Source of the DNA: Paracoccaceae bacterium
Lineage (GTDB): Bacteria; Pseudomonadota; Alphaproteobacteria; Rhodobacterales; Rhodobacteraceae
NCBI GenBank assembly: GCA_019090405.1
Contig: JAHRVZ010000221.1
Coordinates: forward strand, 1-15,602
Reading direction: 5' to 3'
DNA: 15,602 bases
Below are positions 5,895-13,005 of the stretch, in pieces. A model generated the notes under the pieces. It did no database searches and was not told where the DNA came from. It saw nothing but the letters and a program-made list of their open reading frames with translations. Position 1 is the stretch's first letter. Each line of letters starts with the position of its first letter. The translations under genes and the position numbers were made by a program.

Positions 5895-7100
5895 TTATGT
5901 GCCGCTTTTGATCCGATCAAGTACGAAAGAAGGTGTTAATCCGCATTCCGTGGTGATGCGTTCAGCGATCTTGTTGGCATCATCATGGTTGGCTGAACCT
6001 TGATCATAAATGTCCTGCACACTCTTAGGCGTATCGCCACGAAGTTCGTCGATGATGTACTCGGGCAAACGGGCGCGACGGGCGGCAGTTGTGAAAAGAC
6101 GGCGGCAATCATGCTGGCGCAACACTTTGACCTCAGTGGTCTTTGGGTCTTCGCTAATGGCGACTTTTAACGCCATGAGCTGATGGATATGCCCGGTGCT
6201 GGACTCAGCGGGGAACACATGCCCCTCGCAATACGGGAGGCACGTCAGCGCCTCGGTCAGAACGTCTGCGATGGGGAATGTACGGGTCAGGCCGTTTTTC
6301 ATTTCATTCAGCGTGATCGTCTTGCGGGCCAGATCGACTTGGTCCCATGTAAGCGTACGAGCGTTCAACGACCGAAAACCCGTGAACAGCATTGTCAGCC
6401 ATGCAGTACGATGGATCAGGCTGCGCTTTGCCAAAATCAAATCCAGCGCAGGCCAGGTTTCCTTGGGGTCAAACAGTACATGGCTGGCAGGTTTGTGCCT
6501 TTCCATGACTTTGAGATCAGCAGACACATCGAAACATCGACGCAAAGTTGCAGCACGGCGAAAGGCCATCCTGATGATCTGCGCAAGGTGCAATGCGGTT
6601 GATGGGCTTTTGCCTTTGATGGCGTCCTCAAGGATCGGGAGCGTGATTTTTTCAATTGGCAAAGCGAACAGATCAGCCAAATGGTTCTTGATCTGCATTC
6701 GATAGTTGTCTGTTGTTTCCGTCTTTGCTGAAGAACGCAGGACGTGGGATTCGAAGGCGTCTAAGAGGGTGACGACGTTTGTGGTTGCGGCGTCAGTTCC
6801 AGTTTCGAGTGCAGCGATCTTATCGCGAGCCAACTCCATGGCAGCATCGCCATTGGCCAATTCCGGCCAACGCCCAAGTGTTATCGACCGAACCTTACCA
6901 TTGATGCGTTTCGACATGATCCATGTCTTCGCCTGCGCACCAACAGCGAGACGCAAACCTTGTAGGGCGTCGCCATCATGACGATAGAAGATCGTGTCAC
7001 AAGTCGATGGTTTGATTGAATAAATCTTTGGGCGTGATCGTAAATTAGCGTAATTGGGCATATCGGGGCTCTGCAACAGTTTCTGCAACATTCGTTCCAT
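5895..7100 (-). CDS. int: Tyrosine recombinase (integrase)
   Basis: A 401-residue site-specific recombinase, the usual size for island and phage integrases with an N-terminal arm-binding domain. Residues ~110-200 look like the SAM-like core-binding domain. In the catalytic domain, Arg243 lies in TGFRSLNARTL, Lys268 in LNEMKNG, His330 and Arg333 in RQHDCRRLF, and the nucleophile Tyr365 in DIYDQ. The position usually held by a second His in LGH is Asp (LRGD, residue 356), an uncommon variant. ATG 7100 is used; Met4 and Met14 are alternative starts, and the ribosome-binding site is weak for all. The gene lies about 120 bp from the tRNA-Asn fragment and is transcribed away from it into the element. 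It should catalyse integration at, and with a helper excision from, the tRNA-Asn 3' end. Confidence 0.93.
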   Translation of the reverse strand: MERMLQKLLQSPDMPNYANLRSRPKIYSIKPSTCDTIFYRHDGDALQGLRLAVGAQAKTWIMSKRINGKVRSITLGRWPELANGDAAMELARDKIAALETGTDAATTNVVTLLDAFESHVLRSSAKTETTDNYRMQIKNHLADLFALPIEKITLPILEDAIKGKSPSTALHLAQIIRMAFRRAATLRRCFDVSADLKVMERHKPASHVLFDPKETWPALDLILAKRSLIHRTAWLTMLFTGFRSLNARTLTWDQVDLARKTITLNEMKNGLTRTFPIADVLTEALTCLPYCEGHVFPAESSTGHIHQLMALKVAISEDPKTTEVKVLRQHDCRRLFTTAARRARLPEYIIDELRGDTPKSVQDIYDQGSANHDDANKIAERITTECGLTPSFVLDRIKSGT

Positions 7101-7219
7101 ATGTAATACGACCTATCCCCAGAGCGCCCAACCGGAGATGATGGTGACGACCCCATTTTACCTTATATTTTATGCACTTACCGGATCAAACCCGATCAAC
7201 TACAACTCACGGTTGTCCT

Positions 7220-7264
7220 CTGTTAATCAATTTGTCGTAGGTTCGATCCCTACCGCCGGAGCCA
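7220..7264 (+). other. tRNA-Asn 3' fragment, candidate attachment site (att)
   Basis: Bases 7220-7226 read CTGTTAA, an anticodon loop with GTT (Asn). Bases 7237-7253 form a perfect T-arm: GTAGG, loop TTCGATC, CCTAC. Bases 7254-7260 are the 3' acceptor strand CGCCGGA, then discriminator G and encoded CCA (7262-7264). The 5' half of a tRNA (acceptor TCCGGCG, D-arm, matching anticodon stem) is absent upstream, so this is not a functional tRNA. Such 3' fragments arise when an integrase recombines in a tRNA 3' end and leaves an intact tRNA at one junction and the fragment at the other. Confidence 0.8.
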
Positions 7265-7359
7265 TTTTTCCTGATCTATCCCACTGAAATCCCTATAAAT
7301 AGGGGCTTTGCGTGTTCCTGAGGGTTACTCTATGGGATACAGTCGGGATACATCCAAAG

Positions 7360-7560
7360 ATGGCACTGCTTATGAAACTACCCAATATCACCACTGATAG
7401 AGGCAAACTTAAGTATCAAAGGCGGATTCGTGCCAACGCAAAGGACAATATCCCTCAGCGCCTCTTCAAAACAACCTAAAAGGAACAGCAACACGGTGCC
7501 GCTTTGGTCTCTGAGCATGCTGCTTTTAAAGCTGCCCCTGAGCGCCTTCATAACGCATGA
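7360..7560 (+). pseudogene. Degraded N-terminus of a second integrase
   Basis: From ATG 7360 the frame reads MALLMKLPNITTDRGKLKYQRRI, the typical opening of Rhodobacterales-type tyrosine recombinases that sit next to a tRNA (family resemblance from memory). An in-frame TAA follows at 7477-7479. The frame then continues with KEQQHGAALVSEHAAFKAAPERLHNA to TGA 7558-7560. No catalytic domain follows. It is unrelated in its N-terminal sequence to the intact integrase at 5895-7100. Its position 96 bp after the tRNA 3' end is where an integrase of an earlier insertion would lie. I read it as the remnant of a previous element at the same tRNA. Confidence 0.6.
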
Positions 7561-7638
7561 TAACGTCGGCGCGCACATATAACCAACCGATGTGCTATGT
7601 TGTGATATAAGCGTTGAAGAATTGGTAAAGGGCTGGTG

Positions 7639-8010
7639 ATGTCAGCACAAAAATTGGCTTTTATTCTATTCGGGGTTTGGGCATTGGTTTACACCGGCTC
7701 TTTTGTCTCGTTCATCATGGCAGAGCCTACAGGCGACGGGTTCACCAGAGGCCTCAACCGGATTACCAATTTTCTGGGATGGCAATTTGGCGCTGGCATT
7801 CTTGCCCTGATCATCTGGTCGATGGGCAAACATTTCGAAGCGGGTTCAAAAGGTCGCTGGTTGTGCCGATTGCCAGTTTTACTTGCCTTTGGATTGGTGC
7901 TGTTCGTTATCGGCATTATTGTTTTTGCCAATATAACGCATCCGCCTCCGCAAAAAGGCACGTCTAATGTGGAACAAGAAACAACAGTGCCTATTCCTGA
8001 TAATAACTAG
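7639..8010 (+). CDS. Small multi-pass membrane protein, hypothetical
   Basis: A 123-residue inner-membrane protein with three predicted hydrophobic segments at ~5-27, ~44-62 and ~77-98, and a short hydrophilic proline- and charge-containing tail (THPPPQKGTSNVEQ...). I chose ATG 7639, with AAAGGG six bases upstream; a GTG directly before it is also in frame. It follows the integrase remnant and precedes the OmpA-family gene by 141 bp on the same strand. I do not recognise the family. Nothing in the sequence indicates a function beyond membrane location. Confidence 0.65.
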   Translation: MSAQKLAFILFGVWALVYTGSFVSFIMAEPTGDGFTRGLNRITNFLGWQFGAGILALIIWSMGKHFEAGSKGRWLCRLPVLLAFGLVLFVIGIIVFANITHPPPQKGTSNVEQETTVPIPDNN

Positions 8011-8151
8011 AACCGAGACCTAAGCATCGGCGCTTCGGATATGGTTTCCATCTGTGCGCATTTTTAACTTGGTGCATTTTCGTTGGTTTACGCTAATCTA
8101 AACCCCGATTGAGCCGCATATTCATATGTTCTTACGAAAAGGAGTCACATT

Positions 8152-9153
8152 ATGCGCATCATATTTAAAAAGGTTTTTTCTATTGCCGCTTTTGTCTTGA
8201 TGGCCGCGGGTTCGGTTTATGCCGATGATATAGATGGGGTGACGGAACATGCGCTCATTACCCGCTATCCCGGACAGGATATTCGATGGCAACATATTGA
8301 AAACTATATGCCCTATCGCGTTCCGACCGGACCGGTCGTCGGGTATGGAGAAATTGATGACTGGATTGATACGCAAGGGCGGGTGACACGAACATTTTAC
8401 AAATATGAAGCCACCGACCGGACGTTTTCTGAAATATATAAAAATTATCTCGACGCCCTCACAGCCGAAAATTTTGAAATACTCGGCCAGGGTTTTTCCG
8501 ATACTCGTCGGGGTGTAGAAGTTGGTAGCCGTAAATGGTCAAATGTCCTTTTCAAGGAAAATCCGACGACAAAACCGGGTGAAGTCGGAACAATGTTTGC
8601 CGGAACATCATCCTCTGGTGGTGCAGGTTCAATCGTAGCCACAAAAGAACGGGCAGCAGGAACTGTTTATGCAATTATCAATGTCGAGCAACATGCGGAT
8701 AATTATGTTGGTACATTGATTGACATTATCGAAGTGGCTGTCGCGGAAACCGGATTGGTCTCTGTCGATGCCGAGGCCATTGGTTCGGACATTGAAGAAT
8801 ATGGCCGCGTTGTGCTTGACGGTATTTTATTTGAGTTTGACCAAGCCGTTTTGAAAGCTGAATCAAAACCAGCACTTAGCGCTATTGCGGCCTATTTGGC
8901 CGACCACAAGGACAAGAATTTTTATGTGGTTGGTCACACGGACTCGGTCGGTACTTTTTCCTATAACAGCAAGCTGTCATCGGCTCGCGCCCTTGCCGTC
9001 GTCAAGGCGTTAACATCTGATTACGGTATCGCAACAGGCAGGTTAGAGCCGCACGGAATTGGCCCTTTGGTTCCAATTTTTTCAAACGGCACCGATGCAG
9101 GCCGGGAAAGGAACCGCCGCGTTGAACTTGTTGAACGTCGAGGTAAAGAGTGA
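8152..9153 (+). CDS. Secreted OmpA-family protein with DUF4892-like N-terminal region
   Basis: A 333-residue envelope protein. Residues 1-24 are a signal peptide (hydrophobic run, then SVYA before DD). Residues ~35-115 (GYGEIDDWIDTQGRVTRTFYKY and SEIYKNYLDALTAENFEIL) resemble the DUF4892-type domain that often precedes OmpA-C; this match is tentative. Residues ~224-328 are an OmpA C-terminal peptidoglycan-binding domain: LFEFDQAVLKAES, GHTDSVGTFSYNSKLSSARA with the ligand-contacting Asp264 and Arg279, and a terminal RERNRRVEL. AAGGAG lies eight bases before ATG 8152. It probably tethers to the cell wall in the periplasm. No lipobox cysteine is present. It ends 129 bp from the convergent ATPase gene. 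Confidence 0.88.
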   Translation: MRIIFKKVFSIAAFVLMAAGSVYADDIDGVTEHALITRYPGQDIRWQHIENYMPYRVPTGPVVGYGEIDDWIDTQGRVTRTFYKYEATDRTFSEIYKNYLDALTAENFEILGQGFSDTRRGVEVGSRKWSNVLFKENPTTKPGEVGTMFAGTSSSGGAGSIVATKERAAGTVYAIINVEQHADNYVGTLIDIIEVAVAETGLVSVDAEAIGSDIEEYGRVVLDGILFEFDQAVLKAESKPALSAIAAYLADHKDKNFYVVGHTDSVGTFSYNSKLSSARALAVVKALTSDYGIATGRLEPHGIGPLVPIFSNGTDAGRERNRRVELVERRGKE

Positions 9154-9282
9154 AATCTGTGCAGGCTGCCTATTGGCGTGGTTGGTGAAATGGCAACGCG
9201 GTGAAAATCGCGGTCATGGATGACAACCCTTTTGGATCGCAAAGCAAGGTTGCCTGCCTGACGGTATCATCTGGCCACGCCC
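9154..9282. other. Convergent intergenic spacer
   Basis: 129 bp between the stops of the OmpA-family gene and the ATPase gene. A bidirectional terminator would be expected, but I found no clear stem with a U-run. Confidence 0.4.
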
Positions 9283-10056
9283 CTACCCCGCTTTCATATC
9301 ATCAAGTGCCCGCACCGGTGATATGTGCAGCGCCCCGCTTGGGCCTGGCTGGACTTCGGCGGCCACATGATAAACCTGCTCCAGAATTTGCTGAGTAAGC
9401 ACTTTGCCAGGGGCACCGTCGGCGACTACCTGGCCATCATCCAGAAATACAATTCGATCAGCAAATCGTGCGGCCAGTGTCAGATCATGCATGGCCGCAA
9501 CGGCGATCATGCCGCTGGTCTGGCAGGTCTCAACGATGCGCTCAAGCACGATCAGCTGATGACGTAAATCAAGTGCCGCTGTAGGTTCATCCAGCAGCAA
9601 TACCTCGGGACCACGAAACAGCGATTGCGCCAAAAACACAAGTTGGCGTTGCCCGCCGCTTAAGGCACCTATCGCACGTTCTTGAAATTGCTCAAGCCGG
9701 AACTTTCGCAAGGCTGCCAGTGCTTGTTCCCTGATGTCCCCGCCAATCCGCAATCCAAGCGAGCGAAGGCGGCCCAGCAGAACCACCTCAAGCACGGTCA
9801 GCGAACTTTGAGCGCCGGTGTCTTGCGGCATATAGGCGATTGCCTCTATTCGTTTACTATTGGGTATGGTGGTATTCGCCAGCTGCACAGTCCCTTTGGA
9901 TGAAATCAGCCCCGCCATTGCCTTGAGCAGGCTGGACTTGCCGGTCCCGTTTGGCCCGACAAGGGCAGTCAAAGTGCCCGGCTCAAACTGCGCATTGATT
10001 GCGTGCAGAACCGCTGTGCCATCATAGCCAACGTTGATGTCTTTGATGGTCAGCAT
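9283..10056 (-). CDS. ABC transporter ATP-binding protein, FecE/BtuD type
   Basis: This is the nucleotide-binding subunit of an iron-complex/corrinoid-class importer, located on the cytoplasmic face. Relative to ATG 10056 (257 residues) it shows Walker A GPNGTGKS (~34-41), the Q-loop YMPQD, signature LSGGQRQ (~132-138), Walker B VLLLDE (~152-157) with the following D-loop, and a switch His in AAMHDLTLA (~190). I chose ATG 10056: it overlaps the permease stop as TAATG and has AGGAGG eight bases upstream. The frame could start six bases earlier at a TTG. It is the last gene of the leftward operon and ends convergently with the OmpA-family gene. The substrate cannot be told from this subunit. 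Confidence 0.93.
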   Translation of the reverse strand: MLTIKDINVGYDGTAVLHAINAQFEPGTLTALVGPNGTGKSSLLKAMAGLISSKGTVQLANTTIPNSKRIEAIAYMPQDTGAQSSLTVLEVVLLGRLRSLGLRIGGDIREQALAALRKFRLEQFQERAIGALSGGQRQLVFLAQSLFRGPEVLLLDEPTAALDLRHQLIVLERIVETCQTSGMIAVAAMHDLTLAARFADRIVFLDDGQVVADGAPGKVLTQQILEQVYHVAAEVQPGPSGALHISPVRALDDMKAG

Positions 10057-11105
10057 TACCAATGCCTCCTTTTGCCAGTCAGGATCAGGGCGAATAGAAA
10101 TGGCACCCCGACCAAAGCGGTAACGATGCCCACCGGCACCACGGCCCCGGGCGATAAGAGTTTGGACGCAATCGAGGCACCAACCATCAACAGCGCACCA
10201 AGAACGGCTGACGCGGGGATCAGGATACGCTGATCTTCGCCCACCAGCATGCGTGCGATATGCGGTGCGACCAGCCCAACGAATCCGATTGTGCCGACAA
10301 ATGCGACGGCTCCGGCGGTTAGCAGCGATACGATGAAAAACACCCGGCGGCGCAGGCGGGGCACATGGACGCCAAGGCTGGCGGCGCGTTCATCCCCCAG
10401 ACGCAGGGCTGTCAGTTTCCACATATCCGGCACAAGCAAGGCCAGGCAGAACAGCAGCACACTGCCCGATACCCAGACCGAAAACCACGAAGCCTTGAGC
10501 ATCGAGCCAAACAGCCAGAACACAATTTCCTGCAACACCTCGGGGGCTGCCAGATATTGCACCAAAGACTGCAATGACTGGAACATGAACAACGTGGCAA
10601 TACCGGCGAGCACCATGACTTCGGCGGTGACCCCGCGAATATGGGCAAGACCATAAACCATCAGGCAGGCCACGGACGCCGCAGCAAAGGCGGCAACAGG
10701 CACCGTCATCTGCGGGATCAATGGCAGTTGCAGGCCAAACAGGATGGTGATGGCCGCACCAAATCCTGCAGCAGCGGAAAACCCCAGAGTATAGGGGCTG
10801 GCCAGAGGATTGCCGAGAATAGTTTGCATCTGCACCCCTGCAATGCCCAGAGATGCGCCTACAATCAGCGCCATCAGGGTCATTGGCAGTCGGATTGCAT
10901 GGACGATGGTCACGGTCATGGGATCAGACGCCCCCGACGGATTCACCAAAGCACCAAGCACATCGAACACATTCAAAAATGCGGGGCCGATCAGGATGTC
11001 TGCCAATATGGCAAAACTTAAAAGCAACACGGATGCGCCCAGCCACATCATCCGGCGCGACACATTAGGCAGCAACGCCACGGCGCTGTTTGTTGTTATG
11101 GTCAT
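10056..11105 (-). CDS. FecCD-family ABC transporter permease
   Basis: A 349-residue polytopic inner-membrane protein of the FecCD/BtuC family, which forms the translocation channel as a homodimer in this class. Family features visible are VHAIRLPMTLMALIVGASLGIAG near the N-terminus, MQTILGNPLASPYTLG, a GSMLKASW segment, and VGTIGFVGLVAPHIARMLVG, followed by the C-terminal helices to the end. I chose ATG 11105, with GGGAAA nearby upstream; an upstream TTG at 11147 lies inside the intergenic hairpin and is unlikely. Only one permease gene is present, so a homodimer is expected. It is translationally coupled to the ATPase by TAATG. Confidence 0.93.
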   Translation of the reverse strand: MTITTNSAVALLPNVSRRMMWLGASVLLLSFAILADILIGPAFLNVFDVLGALVNPSGASDPMTVTIVHAIRLPMTLMALIVGASLGIAGVQMQTILGNPLASPYTLGFSAAAGFGAAITILFGLQLPLIPQMTVPVAAFAAASVACLMVYGLAHIRGVTAEVMVLAGIATLFMFQSLQSLVQYLAAPEVLQEIVFWLFGSMLKASWFSVWVSGSVLLFCLALLVPDMWKLTALRLGDERAASLGVHVPRLRRRVFFIVSLLTAGAVAFVGTIGFVGLVAPHIARMLVGEDQRILIPASAVLGALLMVGASIASKLLSPGAVVPVGIVTALVGVPFLFALILTGKRRHW

Positions 11106-11132
11106 GAAGTGGTTTCCCGCAAATATGAATGA

Positions 11133-11158
11133 GGGCAAGGGCCGCAAAGCCCTTGCCC
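11133..11158 (-). terminator. 10-bp GC-rich hairpin between binding-protein and permease genes
   Basis: GGGCAAGGGC (11133-11142) pairs perfectly with GCCCTTGCCC (11149-11158) around a six-base loop. It starts seven bases after the binding-protein stop on the minus strand. The downstream strand (TCATTCATATTTG) has few consecutive U, so it probably stabilises the binding-protein mRNA or terminates partially, giving more binding protein than permease. That pattern is common in ABC import operons. Confidence 0.55.
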
Positions 11159-11164
11159 ATTCGC

Positions 11165-12274
11165 TTAGTCAGCCAGCTTGACCATAAAGGTGCCTTGTGG
11201 CGAAACCGGCAGGTATTTTGCGTAATGCGCTGCCAGATTTGCCATCGGGTCGACATCGTCAAACGCGTCAGGATACAAAACCTTGGCGATGTATTGCAGA
11301 TAGGCAAAATCATAAAGCGTGCGTGCGCCGCCATGATAAACCGCATGGATCTGACCATTCTGCGCAGCCTTCATTCCGGCCCAGCCCGGGCGCTCCATAT
11401 AGGGTTGCATCCGGCCTCGAGTTTCGCCCGAATCCACCCCAAAGCCCATCAATACGGCCTTGGGTTTGCTTACCCAGTCTGATCCGGCCAGAAATACCGC
11501 ATCAGGGTTCGAGGCGATCACATATTCCGGATTCAACGGCCCCCAGTTTTCAACCTTGCCAGCCGCGATATTGGTGCCGCCAGCCAATTCGACAACACCG
11601 CCCCACATGCCATTCCCGTAAGAATTGCCGTATTCTTCTGCACCCTTGTTGCCCAGTTCGACATAAACGACAGGCTTGTCAGCACCCGCTTTGGCAATGC
11701 GCGCCTCGACATCGGCAACCGCCGCCGCATATCCATCTGCCAGGTCTTTGGCGCGGTCTTCCTGGCCCAGGATTTTACCAATCAGCAATGTGCTGGCAAC
11801 GTGTTTTTCGACGGTCTGGGCGTTATAGTCGGCCACAACAACAGGAATGCCCGCAGCCTCAAGTTTGCCAACAACATCGCCAAGGGCGCGGTATTGCCAT
11901 GCGGCCAGAATGGCCACATCAGGTTTGGAGGCTAGCGCAACTTCGATTGCAAAGGTGCCTGAATCTATCTCTCCGATGTCGGTCAGATGATCCAGATGGG
12001 GGTTAACGGCCACATAGGCGTTCCATTGCGAATTGCGCCAGCCTTCCCATGCGGCGCGGGAAATGGCGACGACTTTGTCATAAGCGTCAGGGCCGCCAAT
12101 GGCATAAAAGTCTTCGAAATAGAAACCAAGCAAGATGCGATTTGCATCGTCAGGCACTTCTACAGTGCGATCAAGGGTATCGGTTACGGTGAGTGTTCCG
12201 GCCAGTGCGGAAGATACAGTCATGGTCAGGCTAACGGCACACGCCGCCAGACCTGCAAGAAATTTGCTGTGCAT
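11165..12274 (-). CDS. Periplasmic substrate-binding protein of a FecB/BtuF-type ABC importer
   Basis: A 369-residue periplasmic binding protein of the TroA-like class III (COG0614) fold. From ATG 12274 residues ~1-25 are a signal peptide ending SSALA. The mature part starts with the family's TLTVTDTLDRTVEVPDDANRI-like opening. Later come VAISRAAWEGW, KPDVAILAAWQY, VVELAGGTNIA and PEYVIASNPDAVFL, and then an alanine-rich C-terminal lobe ending KYLPVSPQGTFM. GGAG lies seven bases before the ATG; a TTG at 12295 is a less likely start. It is larger than many iron-complex binding proteins, and the substrate (siderophore, heme, corrinoid or another metal complex) is not clear. It lies upstream of its permease and ATPase and downstream of a DUF2946-like gene. 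Confidence 0.88.
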   Translation of the reverse strand: MHSKFLAGLAACAVSLTMTVSSALAGTLTVTDTLDRTVEVPDDANRILLGFYFEDFYAIGGPDAYDKVVAISRAAWEGWRNSQWNAYVAVNPHLDHLTDIGEIDSGTFAIEVALASKPDVAILAAWQYRALGDVVGKLEAAGIPVVVADYNAQTVEKHVASTLLIGKILGQEDRAKDLADGYAAAVADVEARIAKAGADKPVVYVELGNKGAEEYGNSYGNGMWGGVVELAGGTNIAAGKVENWGPLNPEYVIASNPDAVFLAGSDWVSKPKAVLMGFGVDSGETRGRMQPYMERPGWAGMKAAQNGQIHAVYHGGARTLYDFAYLQYIAKVLYPDAFDDVDPMANLAAHYAKYLPVSPQGTFMVKLAD

Positions 12275-12308
12275 TTGAGTTCTCCAATAAAGCAAGCATA
12301 GAAGTCGT

Positions 12309-12328
12309 ACGCATCAACGGGGATGCGT
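12309..12328. other. Small hairpin between DUF2946-like and binding-protein genes
   Basis: ACGCATC (12309-12315) and GATGCGT (12322-12328) form a 7-bp stem with a six-base loop in the 72-bp gap. No U-run follows on the minus strand. It may be a transcript-processing stem or a regulator site; the role is unknown. Confidence 0.3.
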
Positions 12329-12346
12329 TTGATAATCGTCTATGGA

Positions 12347-12742
12347 TCAGGCTTTGACTGGAGGCGCGCGGATAAGGAATCCATCGCAGGTTGAGTGCGG
12401 GAACCAATTTGCGGTCGATGTGATGGAGAAAGTATAGGCAACTAAACGCAACTCGAAAGCGGCGGGTTGTATTTCTTCGGTCAGTGTTGGCGGGCCACTA
12501 AAGCTGGTACACCACGTACAGGGCTGCGGGGTTTGCGTATCGCCCTCAACCGGGTTGCCATCGGCGTCGAAATAGATCGTGACAAGCCCATCACCGGTAC
12601 AAATCACCATGGCTTGCCCCGCCAGCGCAGGCGACGCAGCGACACCGGGACTCCACGCGGAAATCATGACCAGCTGAACAAACAGCCAAGCCAAAACAGG
12701 GAGGAATCCCAACAACCGGAGTTTCTTTAATGGTCGATGCAC
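12347..12742 (-). CDS. DUF2946-like exported cysteine-containing protein
   Basis: A 131-residue protein with an N-terminal hydrophobic helix (~11-30) and a positively charged start, probably a signal anchor or signal peptide. The rest has the DUF2946 pattern as I recall it: ICTGDGLVTIYFDADGNPVE (Cys48), then a QPCTWC motif (Cys75, Cys78) that could bind a metal or form a disulfide. A further Cys is at 119, and the C-terminus ends RAPPVKA. AAAGG lies about nine bases upstream of ATG 12742. It is the first gene of the leftward importer operon, which suggests a part in metal handling. Its biochemical role is not known to me. Confidence 0.65.
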   Translation of the reverse strand: MHRPLKKLRLLGFLPVLAWLFVQLVMISAWSPGVAASPALAGQAMVICTGDGLVTIYFDADGNPVEGDTQTPQPCTWCTSFSGPPTLTEEIQPAAFELRLVAYTFSITSTANWFPHSTCDGFLIRAPPVKA

Positions 12743-13005
12743 GTCGCGCCTTTATGCCACGGAGTATCTATCAGATTCCGGGAAAACTGTTGGATTCCCC
12801 GGCTTTAGGCAAGTGTCTTACATTTTGTGAACAATAACCAGCCTCAAAGTTAGCCCAAGTGCGACAAAACCGGCACGGTCCGATTGCTGGTCGCCTGTAT
12901 AAAAGCACGCCCTTCTTGCGAATTGTTATCAATCTTGTTTACAGTTGCGATCAATTCGCATATGCAACTGGAAACACTGCTACTGACCTTCTTGGGAAAT
13001 GAACA
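12743..13005. promoter_or_regulatory. Divergent intergenic regulatory region between two metal-uptake operons
   Basis: This 263-bp spacer separates the leftward DUF2946/FecBCD-type operon from the rightward sit operon, so both promoters should be here. The sit-proximal third is rich in dyads: TGCGAATTG (12917-12925) with CAATTCGCA (12952-12960), AGTTGC (12943-12948) with GCAACT (12964-12969), and a TTGCGA direct repeat at 12916 and 12945. I could not identify a convincing promoter for the leftward operon. Confidence 0.6.
12938..12966 (+). promoter_or_regulatory. Candidate sit promoter with palindromic operator in its spacer
   Basis: TTTACA (12938-12943) matches five of six -35 bases. After exactly 17 bp comes TATGCA (12961-12966), a weak -10. 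The last 15 bases of the spacer (12946-12960) are the perfect palindrome TGCGA-TCAAT-TCGCA. This geometry suits repression by a dimeric regulator. In alphaproteobacteria sit genes are commonly controlled by the Fur-family protein Mur; assignment to Mur here is inference and I cannot match the site to a consensus. Confidence 0.4.

Larger units (their letters stand above)
2767..7264 (-). mobile_element. Integrative / satellite-like element core (int, alpA-like, prim-pol, iterons) at tRNA-Asn
   Basis: On one strand and in order lie a tyrosine recombinase, a small AlpA/excisionase-type HTH protein, and a Prim-Pol/helicase with an iteron block behind it. The right edge is a tRNA-Asn 3' fragment, a classic attachment site. 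No capsid, terminase or conjugation genes are seen in the window, so the element resembles a phage satellite or a replicating genomic island. The left boundary is not resolved. The DUF4236 gene, the broken gene and perhaps the IS may be inside it, and a second copy of the tRNA 3' end should lie outside the window on the left. Confidence 0.6.

Noticed and set aside
7200..7264. A complete functional tRNA-Asn gene
   Set aside because: The anticodon loop, T-arm and 3' acceptor are present, but the bases before 7220 cannot form the 5' anticodon strand, D-arm or the TCCGGCG acceptor strand.
7201..7360. GGGATAC and GATCAA short repeats as integrase arm-binding sites
   Set aside because: The repeats are short with only two copies each; they could be chance and I cannot tie them to either integrase.
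7378..7578. Minus-strand 66-codon frame
   Set aside because: It is antisense to the integrase remnant, which has clear N-terminal family resemblance, and has no ribosome-binding site.
12309..12328. Rho-independent terminator between the DUF2946-like and binding-protein genes
   Set aside because: The stem is only 7 bp and no U-run follows on the transcribed strand, so I list it only as a hairpin.
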